NCBI GenBank assembly: GCA_036381615.1
Contig: DASVCL010000071.1
Coordinates: forward strand, 1 to 25,447
Reading direction: 5' to 3'
From: CALANV01 sp036381615
GTDB lineage: Bacteria > Pseudomonadota > Alphaproteobacteria > CACIAM-22H2
Length of the DNA: 25,447 nucleotides
Made by a program: the position numbers and the translations under genes
Shown: piece after piece, positions 15,030 to 25,365 of the stretch
How the letters are laid out: the number at the start of each line of letters is the position of its first letter
Numbering within the stretch: the stretch's first letter is position 1
The notes under the pieces: generated by a model
Databases searched by the model: none
What the model saw: only the letters and a program-made list of their open reading frames with translations
What the model was told of the DNA's origin: nothing

Positions 15030-15247
15030 CCATTCCCCCGGCCAAACGTCGTGCCGGCCTTCGTCAATCGACAGAGCACGCCCCGACGCCCGGCTGCCCC
15101 GTCACCGCCGTAAAGCAGGTAACCAGCCAGCTCGCCCTTGATCAAGATCGCATGGCCGGTGTCGCGCACCCTGACCACCACTTAGCGCCCACCCGTGTCG
15201 CCTCGGGGGTGCACCCGCGCATACGCCGCGTCGAGATCCGAACTGAA
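15030..15247. other. 218-bp gap between liuR and mgtE with no supported gene
   Basis: I see no convincing gene, RNA or strong promoter here. The minus strand has a GTG-started frame from 15181 reading VVVRVRDTGHAILIKGELAG, but it runs into liuR in another frame and has no clear ribosome site. A 10-bp palindrome, CTTGATCAAG, occurs at 15137-15146. The region must hold the liuR promoter unless liuR is read through from mgtE. Confidence 0.4.
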
Positions 15248-16645
15248 CTAAAGCAGCAGGAGCGTTGCGAGGCCGAGGAACGAGAGGAACCCGACCACAT
15301 CCGTGATCGCGGTGAGAACGACGGTGGAGCTGACGGCGGGGTCGATGCGGAAGCGATGGGAGACGAGTGGGATGAGGATACCCGCCAGCCCGGCGACGAG
15401 CAGGTTCACGACCATGGCGCCGCCGATGCACAGGCCGATCATCCAGTCCTTGAACCAAAGCCCAGCGATCGTACCGGTGACGATGGCAAACAAGAACCCG
15501 TTGATGCCGCCGACGAGCACTTCCTTGACGAGGATGCGGAACGCATTGGCCGGCGTCAGCTCGCGCGTGGCAAGCGCCCGGACGGCGACCGCTACCGCCT
15601 GGTTCCCGGCATTGCCGCCCATCGAGGCGGTGATCGGCATCAGGATGGCAAGCGCCACGACCGCCTCGAGCGTGCGCTCGAACATGCCGATCACCAATGC
15701 AGAGAGAAACGCCGTTCCGAGGTTGATCAGCAGCCAGACGAAGCGGGACCGGACCGTGTAGAGCAGCGGCGCATGCACGGCCGTCTCGCCGACACCGTGC
15801 ATTCGCAGCAGGTCCTCCGCCGCTTCGGCCTCGATCACGTCGACGACGTCGTCGACCGTGATGGTCCCGATCAACCTTCCGGCCTTGTCGACGACGGGCG
15901 CGGACGTCAGGTCGTGCTGCTTGAACAGGAACGCGACCTTCTCCTGGTCCATGTCGACCGGGATCGGTTCGAGATCCGTCTCCATGATGTCGCGGATCTT
16001 GACCGGCCGCTTGGAGCGAATCAGCTTGTCGAGCGGAACCCAGCCGATGGGTCGATGGCGCGGATCGACCACGAAAATGTCGTAGAAGTCATCCGGCAGC
16101 TCATCGCTTTCGCGCATGTAGTCGATGCACTGCCCGACGGTCCAGAACTCGGGAACGCCGACGACCTCGCGCTGCATGAGGCGGCCGGCACTGTCCTCGG
16201 GGAAGGCCAGCCCTTCCTCGAGCTCGCGGCGGAGCGCGACCGGAATGCCAAGGAGAACTTGGCGGCGCTTCCCTTCTTCCAGGCCCTCGATCAGGTAGAG
16301 GGCGTCGTCGCTATCGAGATTGACGATCGCCGTCGCGAGATCCTGGGTTCCGAGCTGTGCTGCGACCTCGTCCCGAACGTCCTCGTTGAGCTCCGGAATG
16401 ACCTCGATCGGGAACTTGCGCCGCAGGACCTCGACCATCTGCCGCCGGTGCTCGGGCGACAGGGTCTCGATCAGGTCCGCCAGATCGGCATAGTGGAGAT
16501 CCGCGATCGCCGCGCGGACAGCCGCACCGTCCTCCTGGTCGAGCGCGTCGATGACGCGATCGACGAGGGCCGGATCGAGACCGAACTCGGTCGCCGCATC
16601 CTCGGCTTCCGGCAGAGGCGCGTTGTCTGGCTCGGACTGTGCCAT
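15248..16645 (-). CDS. mgtE: MgtE-type magnesium transporter
   Basis: This is a 465-residue inner-membrane Mg2+ channel. Its parts are in the usual order: an N-terminal MgtE_N helical domain (about 25-150), a tandem CBS pair that senses cytoplasmic Mg2+ (about 155-275), a connecting helix, and five membrane segments from about 300 to 465. The pore region has MGGNAGNQAVAVAVRALATREL (GGNAGNQ at 343-349). The selectivity Asp is D449 in AITDVVGFLSFLGLA. The ATG at 16643-16645 has no clear ribosome site and lies 6 bases after the maeB stop, so translational coupling is likely. The Mg2+-dependent malic enzyme upstream is a possible functional link. Confidence 0.96.
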   Translation of the reverse strand: MAQSEPDNAPLPEAEDAATEFGLDPALVDRVIDALDQEDGAAVRAAIADLHYADLADLIETLSPEHRRQMVEVLRRKFPIEVIPELNEDVRDEVAAQLGTQDLATAIVNLDSDDALYLIEGLEEGKRRQVLLGIPVALRRELEEGLAFPEDSAGRLMQREVVGVPEFWTVGQCIDYMRESDELPDDFYDIFVVDPRHRPIGWVPLDKLIRSKRPVKIRDIMETDLEPIPVDMDQEKVAFLFKQHDLTSAPVVDKAGRLIGTITVDDVVDVIEAEAAEDLLRMHGVGETAVHAPLLYTVRSRFVWLLINLGTAFLSALVIGMFERTLEAVVALAILMPITASMGGNAGNQAVAVAVRALATRELTPANAFRILVKEVLVGGINGFLFAIVTGTIAGLWFKDWMIGLCIGGAMVVNLLVAGLAGILIPLVSHRFRIDPAVSSTVVLTAITDVVGFLSFLGLATLLLL

Positions 16646-16651
16646 GGAACG

Positions 16652-18940
16652 TCATCCATTGCCGGAGGCCATTTGTTCCTGCGCGTCGACGACCGCCAGC
16701 GCGGTCATATTGACGATGCCGCGCGCCGTGACCGACGGGGTCAGGATGTGAACCGGCTGCGCCGCGCCCAGCAGCATCGGACCGACCGAAAGGCCGTCGC
16801 CGAGTGCCTTCAACAGGTTGAACGAGATGTTGGCCGCATCAAGGGTCGGCATCACCAGCAGGTTGGCCGACCCCTTGAGGCGCGAGTTGGGGAAGATGTG
16901 GTTGCGGACTTTCTCCAGCACCGCCGCATCGCCCTGCATCTCGCCCTCGATCTCGAGATCGGGCGCGAGCCGCTGAATTATCCCAAGTGCCTCGCGCATC
17001 TTGCGAGCCGGCTCGGAGTCGACGCTGCCGAAATTCGAATGGGAGAGCAGCGCGATCTTCGGTTCGATGCCGAAGCGCCGCACCTCGCGCGCGGCGAGCA
17101 CGGTCATTTCGGCGATCGCCTCAGCCGACGGATCGTGCGCGACATGCGTGTCGACGATGAAGTACGTGCCCTTGGGCATGATCAGGAGGTTGAGCGCGGC
17201 GAGTTCGCGCACCCCCGGCGCGCAGCCGATGACGTCGTTGATGTGCCGCAGGTGACGCTGGAACTGACCGATCGTGCCGCAGAGCATGGCGTCGGCCTCG
17301 CCGCGTCGGACCATGAGCGCGGCGATGACCGTCGTCCGCGTGCGCACGATATAACGCGCGAAATCCGGGGATACGCCGCGCCGCTCCATCAGGCTGTGAT
17401 AGAGCTTCCAGTACTCGGGATAACGCGGATCGGACTGCGGGTTGACGAGCTCGAAGTCGCGGCCCGGCCGCATGCGCAGGCCGAGCCTCTTGAGCCGCAT
17501 ATCGACGACCTCGCTGCGGCCGACCAGGATGGGGCGCGCGAGGCCCTCGTCGATTACGGCCTGCGCGGCGCGGAGCACCCGCTCCTCCTCGCCCTCGGCA
17601 TAGACGACGCGCTTGGCGTCCATCTTCGCCCGGGCGAAGACCGGGGTCATCACCAAGCCGGAGCGGAATACGAACTGATCGAGCCGCTGGCGATAGGCGT
17701 CGAGATCGGCGATAGGCCGCGTCGCGACACCCGTTTCCATCGCCGCGCGCGCGACCGCCGGCGCGATCTGCAGGATGAGGCGCGGGTCGAACGGCTTCGG
17801 AATCAGGTTTTCGGGGCCGAAGGTCGGCGGCTCGCCGCCATAGGCCGCGACGACGATGTCGGAGGGCTCCTGCATCGCCAAGTCCGCCAGCGCCTTGACC
17901 GCCGCGATCTTCATGGCCTCGTTGATCTCCGTGGCGCCGACATCGAGGGCACCGCGGAAGATGAACGGAAAGCACAGGACGTTGTTCACCTGATTCGGGT
18001 AATCGGAGCGCCCCGTCGCGATGATCGCGTCCGGGCGAACGGCCTTCGCCTCCTCCGGCATGATCTCGGGGACCGGATTGGCGAGCGCCAGAATGATCGG
18101 CTTTGCCGCCATCCGGCCGACCATTTCCGGCTTCAGCACGCCTGGCGCCGACAGGCCCAGGAACACGTCCGCGCCGTCGATGACCTCGGCCAAGGTGCGG
18201 GCCTTGGTCTCGCGGGCGAACCGCTCCTTGCGGGGGTCCATCAGCTCCTTGCGGCCCTTGTAGACGACGCCGGCGATATCCGTGACCCAGATGTTCTCAA
18301 GCTTGAGGCCGAGATCGACGAGGAGGTCGAGGCATGCGATCGCCGCGGCGCCCGCGCCCGATGCGACCAGCTTCACCTGGTCGATAGACTTTCCCACCAC
18401 CCGCAAGGCATTAAGAATCGCGGCAGCGACGATGATCGCGGTTCCGTGCTGATCATCGTGGAAGACCGGGATCTTGAGGCGCTGGCGTAGCTTGCGCTCG
18501 ATCTCGAAGCACTCGGGCGCCTTGATGTCCTCGAGATTGATGCCGCCGAACGTCGGCTCGAGCGACGCGATGATGTCGACCAGCTTGTCCGGATCGGTCT
18601 CGGCGATTTCGATGTCGAAAACGTCGATGCCGGCGAACTTCTTGAAGAGGACGGCCTTGCCTTCCATCACCGGCTTTGCGGCAAGCGGGCCGATGGCGCC
18701 CAAACCGAGGACGGCCGTCCCGTTGGTGATGACCGCGACGAGATTGCCGCGCGCGGTCACCGTCGACGCTTCGTCGGGATTGGCAACGATAGCCTCGCAC
18801 GCGGCGGCGACGCCCGGCGAATAGGCCAGCGCCAAGTCGCGCTGGTTGGCCAGCGGCTTGGTCGCCGCGATGGCGAGTTTGCCGGGGCTCGGCTGGCGGT
18901 GATACTCAAGCGCGATGTCGCGCAAATTGTCCTGCGGCAT
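16652..18940 (-). CDS. maeB: NADP-dependent malic enzyme with C-terminal phosphotransacetylase-like domain
   Basis: This 762-residue enzyme decarboxylates malate to pyruvate with NADP+, supplying NADPH and linking the TCA cycle to gluconeogenesis. The malic domain has Y40 in LALAYSPGVA, K95 in VMEGKAVLFKKF, and metal ligands E137/D138 (GGINLEDIKAPECFEIE) and D163 (FHDDQHGTAII). The cofactor fold follows, with SGAGAAA at 194-200 and LANPVPEI near 287. From about 430 to the end is a Pta-like domain (RVVYAEGEEERVLRAAQ ... LLVMPTLDAANI) that in known MaeB proteins is regulatory, responding to acetyl-CoA, rather than catalytic. AGGA lies about 10 bases before the ATG. The gene begins 39 bases after the tRNA-Leu gene on the same strand and is followed 6 bases on by mgtE. 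Confidence 0.97.
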   Translation of the reverse strand: MPQDNLRDIALEYHRQPSPGKLAIAATKPLANQRDLALAYSPGVAAACEAIVANPDEASTVTARGNLVAVITNGTAVLGLGAIGPLAAKPVMEGKAVLFKKFAGIDVFDIEIAETDPDKLVDIIASLEPTFGGINLEDIKAPECFEIERKLRQRLKIPVFHDDQHGTAIIVAAAILNALRVVGKSIDQVKLVASGAGAAAIACLDLLVDLGLKLENIWVTDIAGVVYKGRKELMDPRKERFARETKARTLAEVIDGADVFLGLSAPGVLKPEMVGRMAAKPIILALANPVPEIMPEEAKAVRPDAIIATGRSDYPNQVNNVLCFPFIFRGALDVGATEINEAMKIAAVKALADLAMQEPSDIVVAAYGGEPPTFGPENLIPKPFDPRLILQIAPAVARAAMETGVATRPIADLDAYRQRLDQFVFRSGLVMTPVFARAKMDAKRVVYAEGEEERVLRAAQAVIDEGLARPILVGRSEVVDMRLKRLGLRMRPGRDFELVNPQSDPRYPEYWKLYHSLMERRGVSPDFARYIVRTRTTVIAALMVRRGEADAMLCGTIGQFQRHLRHINDVIGCAPGVRELAALNLLIMPKGTYFIVDTHVAHDPSAEAIAEMTVLAAREVRRFGIEPKIALLSHSNFGSVDSEPARKMREALGIIQRLAPDLEIEGEMQGDAAVLEKVRNHIFPNSRLKGSANLLVMPTLDAANISFNLLKALGDGLSVGPMLLGAAQPVHILTPSVTARGIVNMTALAVVDAQEQMASGNG

Positions 18941-18979
18941 CAGCGCCGATCCTGAGGTTTATAATTTTGTTGTCGGTAT

Positions 18980-19065
18980 TGGTGCGGTCGAGAAGAGTCG
19001 AACTTCCACGGGGTTTCCCCCACTAGCACCTCAAGCTAGCGCGTCTACCATTCCGCCACGACCGC
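18980..19065 (-). tRNA. tRNA-Leu (anticodon GAG)
   Basis: On the minus strand the 7-bp acceptor stem GCGGTCG pairs with CGACCGC, followed by A and an encoded CCA (18980-18982). The anticodon arm is CTAGC-loop-GCTAG with loop TTGAGGT, giving anticodon GAG (19030-19032), which reads CUC and CUU leucine codons. A long class II variable arm (GGGG/CCCC hairpin) and a standard T arm (GAAG TTCGACT CTTC) follow. The length is 86 with CCA. The next gene downstream is maeB, with no terminator between, so maeB could be read from the tRNA promoter after 3' processing. Confidence 0.96.
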
Positions 19066-19192
19066 ACGAACCGACGACAGCTTGGGGAAGAAGCCGATGC
19101 TACGGCTTGCCTTTCGGGCTCGCCGGGAATACCAAATCGGCCCAGCCGGCGCAAGCGCGGCCCGCGCCCCATCTGCAAAATCTGGTGTGCGT

Positions 19193-19885
19193 ATGACGTC
19201 GTTCAACGACCCCTGTGGCGGCATCGCGTGGCGCATCTCCGACACCCCCGTCGGCTACCCCGAAGCCGTCGCGTTCATGGAGGCGCGCGTGGCCGAAATC
19301 CGGGCCGGAAACGCCCCGGAAACCGTCTGGCTGCTGGAGCACCCGCCGCTCTACACGGCCGGGACGTCGGCCGAGCCGGCCGACCTGCTCGACCCCGGCG
19401 GTCTGCCCGTTTACCAGACCGGCCGTGGCGGCAAATACACCTGGCATGGTCCGGGCCAGCGGATTGCCTACGTGATGCTCGACCTGAAGCGCCGGGGCCA
19501 GGACGTCCGCGCCTATGTCTGCCGGCTGGAGGACTGGATCATCGCCGCGCTTCGCCGCTTCAACGTGCGCGGGGAACGCCGGCCCGGCCGGGTCGGCATC
19601 TGGGTCGATCGCGGGGGCGGCCGCGAGGACAAGATCGCGGCCATCGGCGTCCGCATCCGCCACTGGGTCACGTTCCACGGGATCGCGCTCAACGTCGACT
19701 GCGACCTGAGCCATTTCCGAGGCATCGTGCCATGCGGCATCGCCGAGCAGCGCTACGGCGTGACGTCCCTCCTCGATCTTGGGATCATCGCCGCCATGCC
19801 CGAGGTCGATCTCGTGCTGCAGGACGCCTTCGCGGAGGCCTTCGGCGAGACTGCCGCATGCTCGGCTAGCGCCACGGCGGGATAG
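19193..19885 (+). CDS. lipB: lipoyl(octanoyl) transferase LipB
   Basis: LipB moves the octanoyl group from octanoyl-ACP to lipoyl domains of 2-oxoacid dehydrogenases and GcvH, the first step of lipoate synthesis. The 230-residue protein has WLLEHPPLYTAG (46-57), the signature GRGGKYTWHGPGQ (78-89), catalytic K147 in EDKIAAIGVR, TFHGIALNV, and the acyl-accepting C181 in GIVPCGI. I chose the ATG at 19193 because it is close to the usual family start; an in-frame ATG at 19082 would add 37 residues of basic low-complexity sequence next to the tRNA. The ribosome site is weak (GGTG). It is the only certain plus-strand gene. The 127 bases to the tRNA start must hold both divergent promoters; I could not assign them with confidence. 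Confidence 0.95.
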   Translation: MTSFNDPCGGIAWRISDTPVGYPEAVAFMEARVAEIRAGNAPETVWLLEHPPLYTAGTSAEPADLLDPGGLPVYQTGRGGKYTWHGPGQRIAYVMLDLKRRGQDVRAYVCRLEDWIIAALRRFNVRGERRPGRVGIWVDRGGGREDKIAAIGVRIRHWVTFHGIALNVDCDLSHFRGIVPCGIAEQRYGVTSLLDLGIIAAMPEVDLVLQDAFAEAFGETAACSASATAG

Positions 19886-20190
19886 TCCGAGCCACCGCCG
19901 ACGGCCACCTCGCACGCGCCTATCAGTCGGTCGCCGGTCGCGGCCATCCGCCGCATTCTGGCAGCCGAAGCCCGAGGCGGCATGCCAAGCAGGCTGTTCA
20001 ACACACGAGGACGTTCGGGCCATCGAGGCGCCAATCAGCCGGCCGTTCGCCAAGCTGAGTCGGGCGCCTGGAACATCGGCCGACCGGGATGCGCGTGCCG
20101 CCGATTTCTTTCCTGAGGCGTCGCTCTATCCCGCTACAGGCGCAGCAAGGCGCCAGACCGCCCAAGCCCTCCGTGTCACCTGACTCGTCG
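19886..20190. other. about 305 bp after lipB with no supported gene
   Basis: Open frames here on both strands are short, lack ribosome sites and resemble no family I know. There is no clear intrinsic terminator after lipB. It looks like non-coding or decayed sequence between two convergent transcription units. Confidence 0.5.
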
Positions 20191-20439
20191 CTAGTGGCGC
20201 GCGGCCTCTTCGCCTGGCGACATCCGATCCGGGGACGGAACGAGCACGAGCCGGCCCAAGGCACGATCCTGTTGCAATGCAATGGTAAGCAGGTTCCGGA
20301 CCGCGGCGCCGGGGGTCACCGGAAAGAAGGCCTGATAGCGCGCCGTCGCCACGGACATGGCTACTTCGGGCGCGACACCGGACCGACAAGAGCGATGATA
20401 CGCGCTTAACGCCGCACTCAATGCCGTGACCCGTTTCAT
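20191..20439 (-). CDS. small hypothetical protein, 82 aa
   Basis: I do not recognise this protein. It begins MKRVTALSAALSAYHRSC and is mixed hydrophobic and basic, with no clear signal peptide, membrane helix or metal motif. In its favour, GGAG lies exactly 7 bases before the ATG (20437-20439), and the sequence is not an obvious antisense copy of a gene. Against it, codon third positions are less GC-rich than in neighbours (TTA, AGT, CTT, ATT, GTA appear) and it stands alone in a poorly coding stretch. It could be a lineage-specific gene or chance. Confidence 0.4.
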   Translation of the reverse strand: MKRVTALSAALSAYHRSCRSGVAPEVAMSVATARYQAFFPVTPGAAVRNLLTIALQQDRALGRLVLVPSPDRMSPGEEAARH

Positions 20440-20565
20440 TCCTGATCTCCGGTTACAACTACCGGCACGACCTTAGCAATTCGGACGTGGTCATGAGGTG
20501 GCTTCGCCGTGACCAAATGTGGGCATGCGCCGGCATCAGGCGCAAATCCAAAGAACGGTGCGGCC

Positions 20566-20865
20566 TCAGGCCGTGGGGAGCTGGCGAAAGCCGGCGGATC
20601 CGTCATCCTCGGCCGCGAGGCGTTCCACCTGCTCGACACGGGCATGCAGCGGCCCCTCGTGACAGGCGGCGATCATCGATTCCACCGCCGATTTGGGGCC
20701 GATGAACAGTGCCTCGACGCTGCCATCGCGACGATTGCGCACCCACCCGCGCACCCCCCACGCACTGGCCGTCTCGACGGTCCAGCCACGGAACCATACG
20801 CCCTGCACGCGCCCGGAGATCCGGACCCGGACCGCGACATTCGCCTCCGTCGCTGCCCCTGTCAT
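20566..20865 (-). CDS. acyP: acylphosphatase
   Basis: Acylphosphatase hydrolyses carboxyl-phosphate bonds such as acetyl phosphate or carbamoyl phosphate. The 99-residue protein has the full signature: VRVRISGRVQGVWFRGW with the phosphate-binding Arg at residue 26, and GWVRNRRDGSVEAL with the catalytic Asn at residue 44. Two ATGs are close together. The one at 20863-20865 is better: AGGAG lies 7 bases upstream and it overlaps the upstream stop as ATGA, while the ATG at 20871 would leave one base between ribosome site and start. It is the last gene of the propionyl-CoA carboxylase group. A link to acyl phosphates from propionate or acetate metabolism is possible but not shown. Confidence 0.93.
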   Translation of the reverse strand: MTGAATEANVAVRVRISGRVQGVWFRGWTVETASAWGVRGWVRNRRDGSVEALFIGPKSAVESMIAACHEGPLHARVEQVERLAAEDDGSAGFRQLPTA

Positions 20866-21278
20866 CGCCATGCTCCTGCGAAGAGCGTCTTGAACACGAC
20901 ACGAACGGCGCCTTGCGCCGCAGCCTCGAGCGCAACCTCGTCAGGCGCCTCGTCCTCCGCCGGATCGGGTACGATGTGGACGAGCGCATTGCGCTGCTCG
21001 CGCAACCAATCGACGTCCGGCTCCGGCCGAGGTTCCTCGCCACGGGCGGCAAGGGCGCGCGCGGTGAGGCGCTGCTCGGCCTCGACGAGCGCCCACGCCA
21101 GGATCACGACCGCAGCCCACGCCCCGGCGCAAAAGGCGGTCTCAAGTTCCGCAAGCAGCAGGCTCGCCCGCGGACCGAGATCGAGCGCCCGGGGACCGGC
21201 ATTGATGTCGTGGGCGCGCCAGAACCACGCCGCACGCGTGCGCCAGAGGTCAGGATCGGGCGGTGAAAGCGTGCGCAT
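20862..21278 (-). CDS. uncharacterised helical protein with an HEPN-like RNALVH motif
   Basis: I do not recognise a named family for this 138-residue protein. It looks all-helical: a segment rich in Leu and Ala, AELETAFCAGAWAAVVILAW (about 43-62), then ALVEAEQRLTARALAA, an acidic linker, and WLREQRNALVHIVPDP at 91-106. The R96-N97-x3-H101 pattern and the preceding AFxxGxWxxAVxxAWxxxE-type helix resemble HEPN-superfamily proteins, some of which are RNases using an Rx4-6H motif. No nucleotidyltransferase or other toxin-antitoxin partner is adjacent. It ends in an ATGA overlap with acyP and starts 64 bases after pccA. The start is the ATG at 21276-21278 or the GTG at 21284; neither has a strong ribosome site. 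Confidence 0.75.
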   Translation of the reverse strand: MRTLSPPDPDLWRTRAAWFWRAHDINAGPRALDLGPRASLLLAELETAFCAGAWAAVVILAWALVEAEQRLTARALAARGEEPRPEPDVDWLREQRNALVHIVPDPAEDEAPDEVALEAAAQGAVRVVFKTLFAGAWR

Positions 21279-21342
21279 GGCCACTCATATGAGCGAACTG
21301 ACCCGCCGTCGCGCGAGACGCTTGCAACACGGGTGAAACGCC

Positions 21343-23382
<2,040 letters not shown>

Positions 23383-23390
23383 GGTTTCGT

Positions 23391-23609
23391 TCACCACAGC
23401 CCGTCGAACAGGCCCATCGCATAGGCGGCATGGAGTGCGAGCGGCGCCATCCAGCCGACGAGCGGCCACACGAACCAAGGCGTCGTCGGATCGGTCATGA
23501 AGTTGACGGCAACAATCACCACCATCACGGCGAAGTAGCCGATGGCGTGATGGAGGAAGCCGCGCAGGCGGCGCCGGTTGCGGTCGTGTTCAGCGCGCCG
23601 ATCGGACAT
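23391..23609 (-). CDS. 2TM domain small membrane protein
   Basis: This is a 72-residue protein with a basic N-terminus (MSDRRAEHDRNRRRLR) and two membrane helices, about 22-38 (AIGYFAVMVVIVAVNFM) and 45-67 (WFVWPLVGWMAPLALHAAYAM). The HHxxxYxxV...N start of the first helix and W-x-x-W-P-x-x-G-W...HA in the second fit the 2TM domain family, whose function is unknown. The basic N-terminus should stay in the cytoplasm. It sits between pccB (24 bases upstream) and pccA (8 bases downstream), so it is made together with propionyl-CoA carboxylase. The ribosome site is weak. An anchoring or accessory role for the carboxylase is speculation from position only. Confidence 0.85.
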   Translation of the reverse strand: MSDRRAEHDRNRRRLRGFLHHAIGYFAVMVVIVAVNFMTDPTTPWFVWPLVGWMAPLALHAAYAMGLFDGLW

Positions 23610-23633
23610 GCCAGCTCGCCCGGTCCTCTTTCA

Positions 23634-25166
<1,533 letters not shown>

Positions 25167-25240
25167 ATTGTACCTCTGGAGACGGACGTTTCCCCCGTCC
25201 TTCCACGGCAGCAGCGGCGCGGTCAATTGCAAGTCGCGCT

Positions 25241-25259
25241 TGTGCTGCACCGCAGCACA
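25241..25259. promoter_or_regulatory. inverted repeat upstream of pccB, candidate operator
   Basis: TGTGCTGC and GCAGCACA are perfect 8-bp arms around a 3-base centre, ACC. The repeat lies 75 bases upstream of the pccB start, between pccB and a possible divergent gene. It could be a regulator site or a stable hairpin in the pccB leader. A TTGCAA palindrome occurs nearby at 25227-25232. TTTGCAAA-like half-sites are known, from memory, for PccR/RamB-type short-chain acyl-CoA regulators, but only one imperfect copy is present. Confidence 0.45.
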
Positions 25260-25282
25260 GCCGAATTGTTTTTAACTCAGGT

Positions 25283-25298
25283 CAGTTCCTGGGAACTG
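25283..25298. promoter_or_regulatory. second inverted repeat, CAGTTCC-TG-GGAACTG
   Basis: Perfect 7-bp arms with a 2-base centre lie 117 bases upstream of pccB, next to the AT-rich run TTGTTTTTAAC at 25266-25276. The symmetry and the location in a control region fit a dimeric regulator. I could not place a convincing -35/-10 pair on either strand, so its relation to a promoter is unresolved. Confidence 0.45.
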
Positions 25299-25365
25299 TA
25301 GTCACCCCCAGCCCGTTGGACAGGAGAGAGTTACCTCACTGAAACGATAAGGGAGAAAGCGCCAA

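Noticed and set aside
14885..15181. A 98-codon minus-strand frame starting VVVRVRDTGHAILIKGELAG between mgtE and liuR
   Set aside because: It has a GTG start without a clear ribosome site, more than half of it overlaps liuR in another frame, and I recognise no family.
14960..18490. A 1176-codon open frame on the plus strand opposite mgtE and maeB
   Set aside because: It is an antisense shadow caused by codon bias; the minus-strand genes have complete catalytic motifs.
19091..19108. Inverted repeat AAGCCG-N6-CGGCTT between tRNA-Leu and lipB
   Set aside because: The arms are 6 bp with no U-run or clear promoter relation; not distinguishable from chance.
20561..20573. Hairpin CGGCC-TGA-GGCCG at the acyP stop as a terminator
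   Set aside because: The stem is only 5 bp and no U-run follows; such short GC hairpins are common at this composition.
25167..25250. N-terminal extension of pccB by 28 residues
   Set aside because: The added residues do not resemble PccB proteins, and the ATG at 25166 has a well-placed AGAGG ribosome site.
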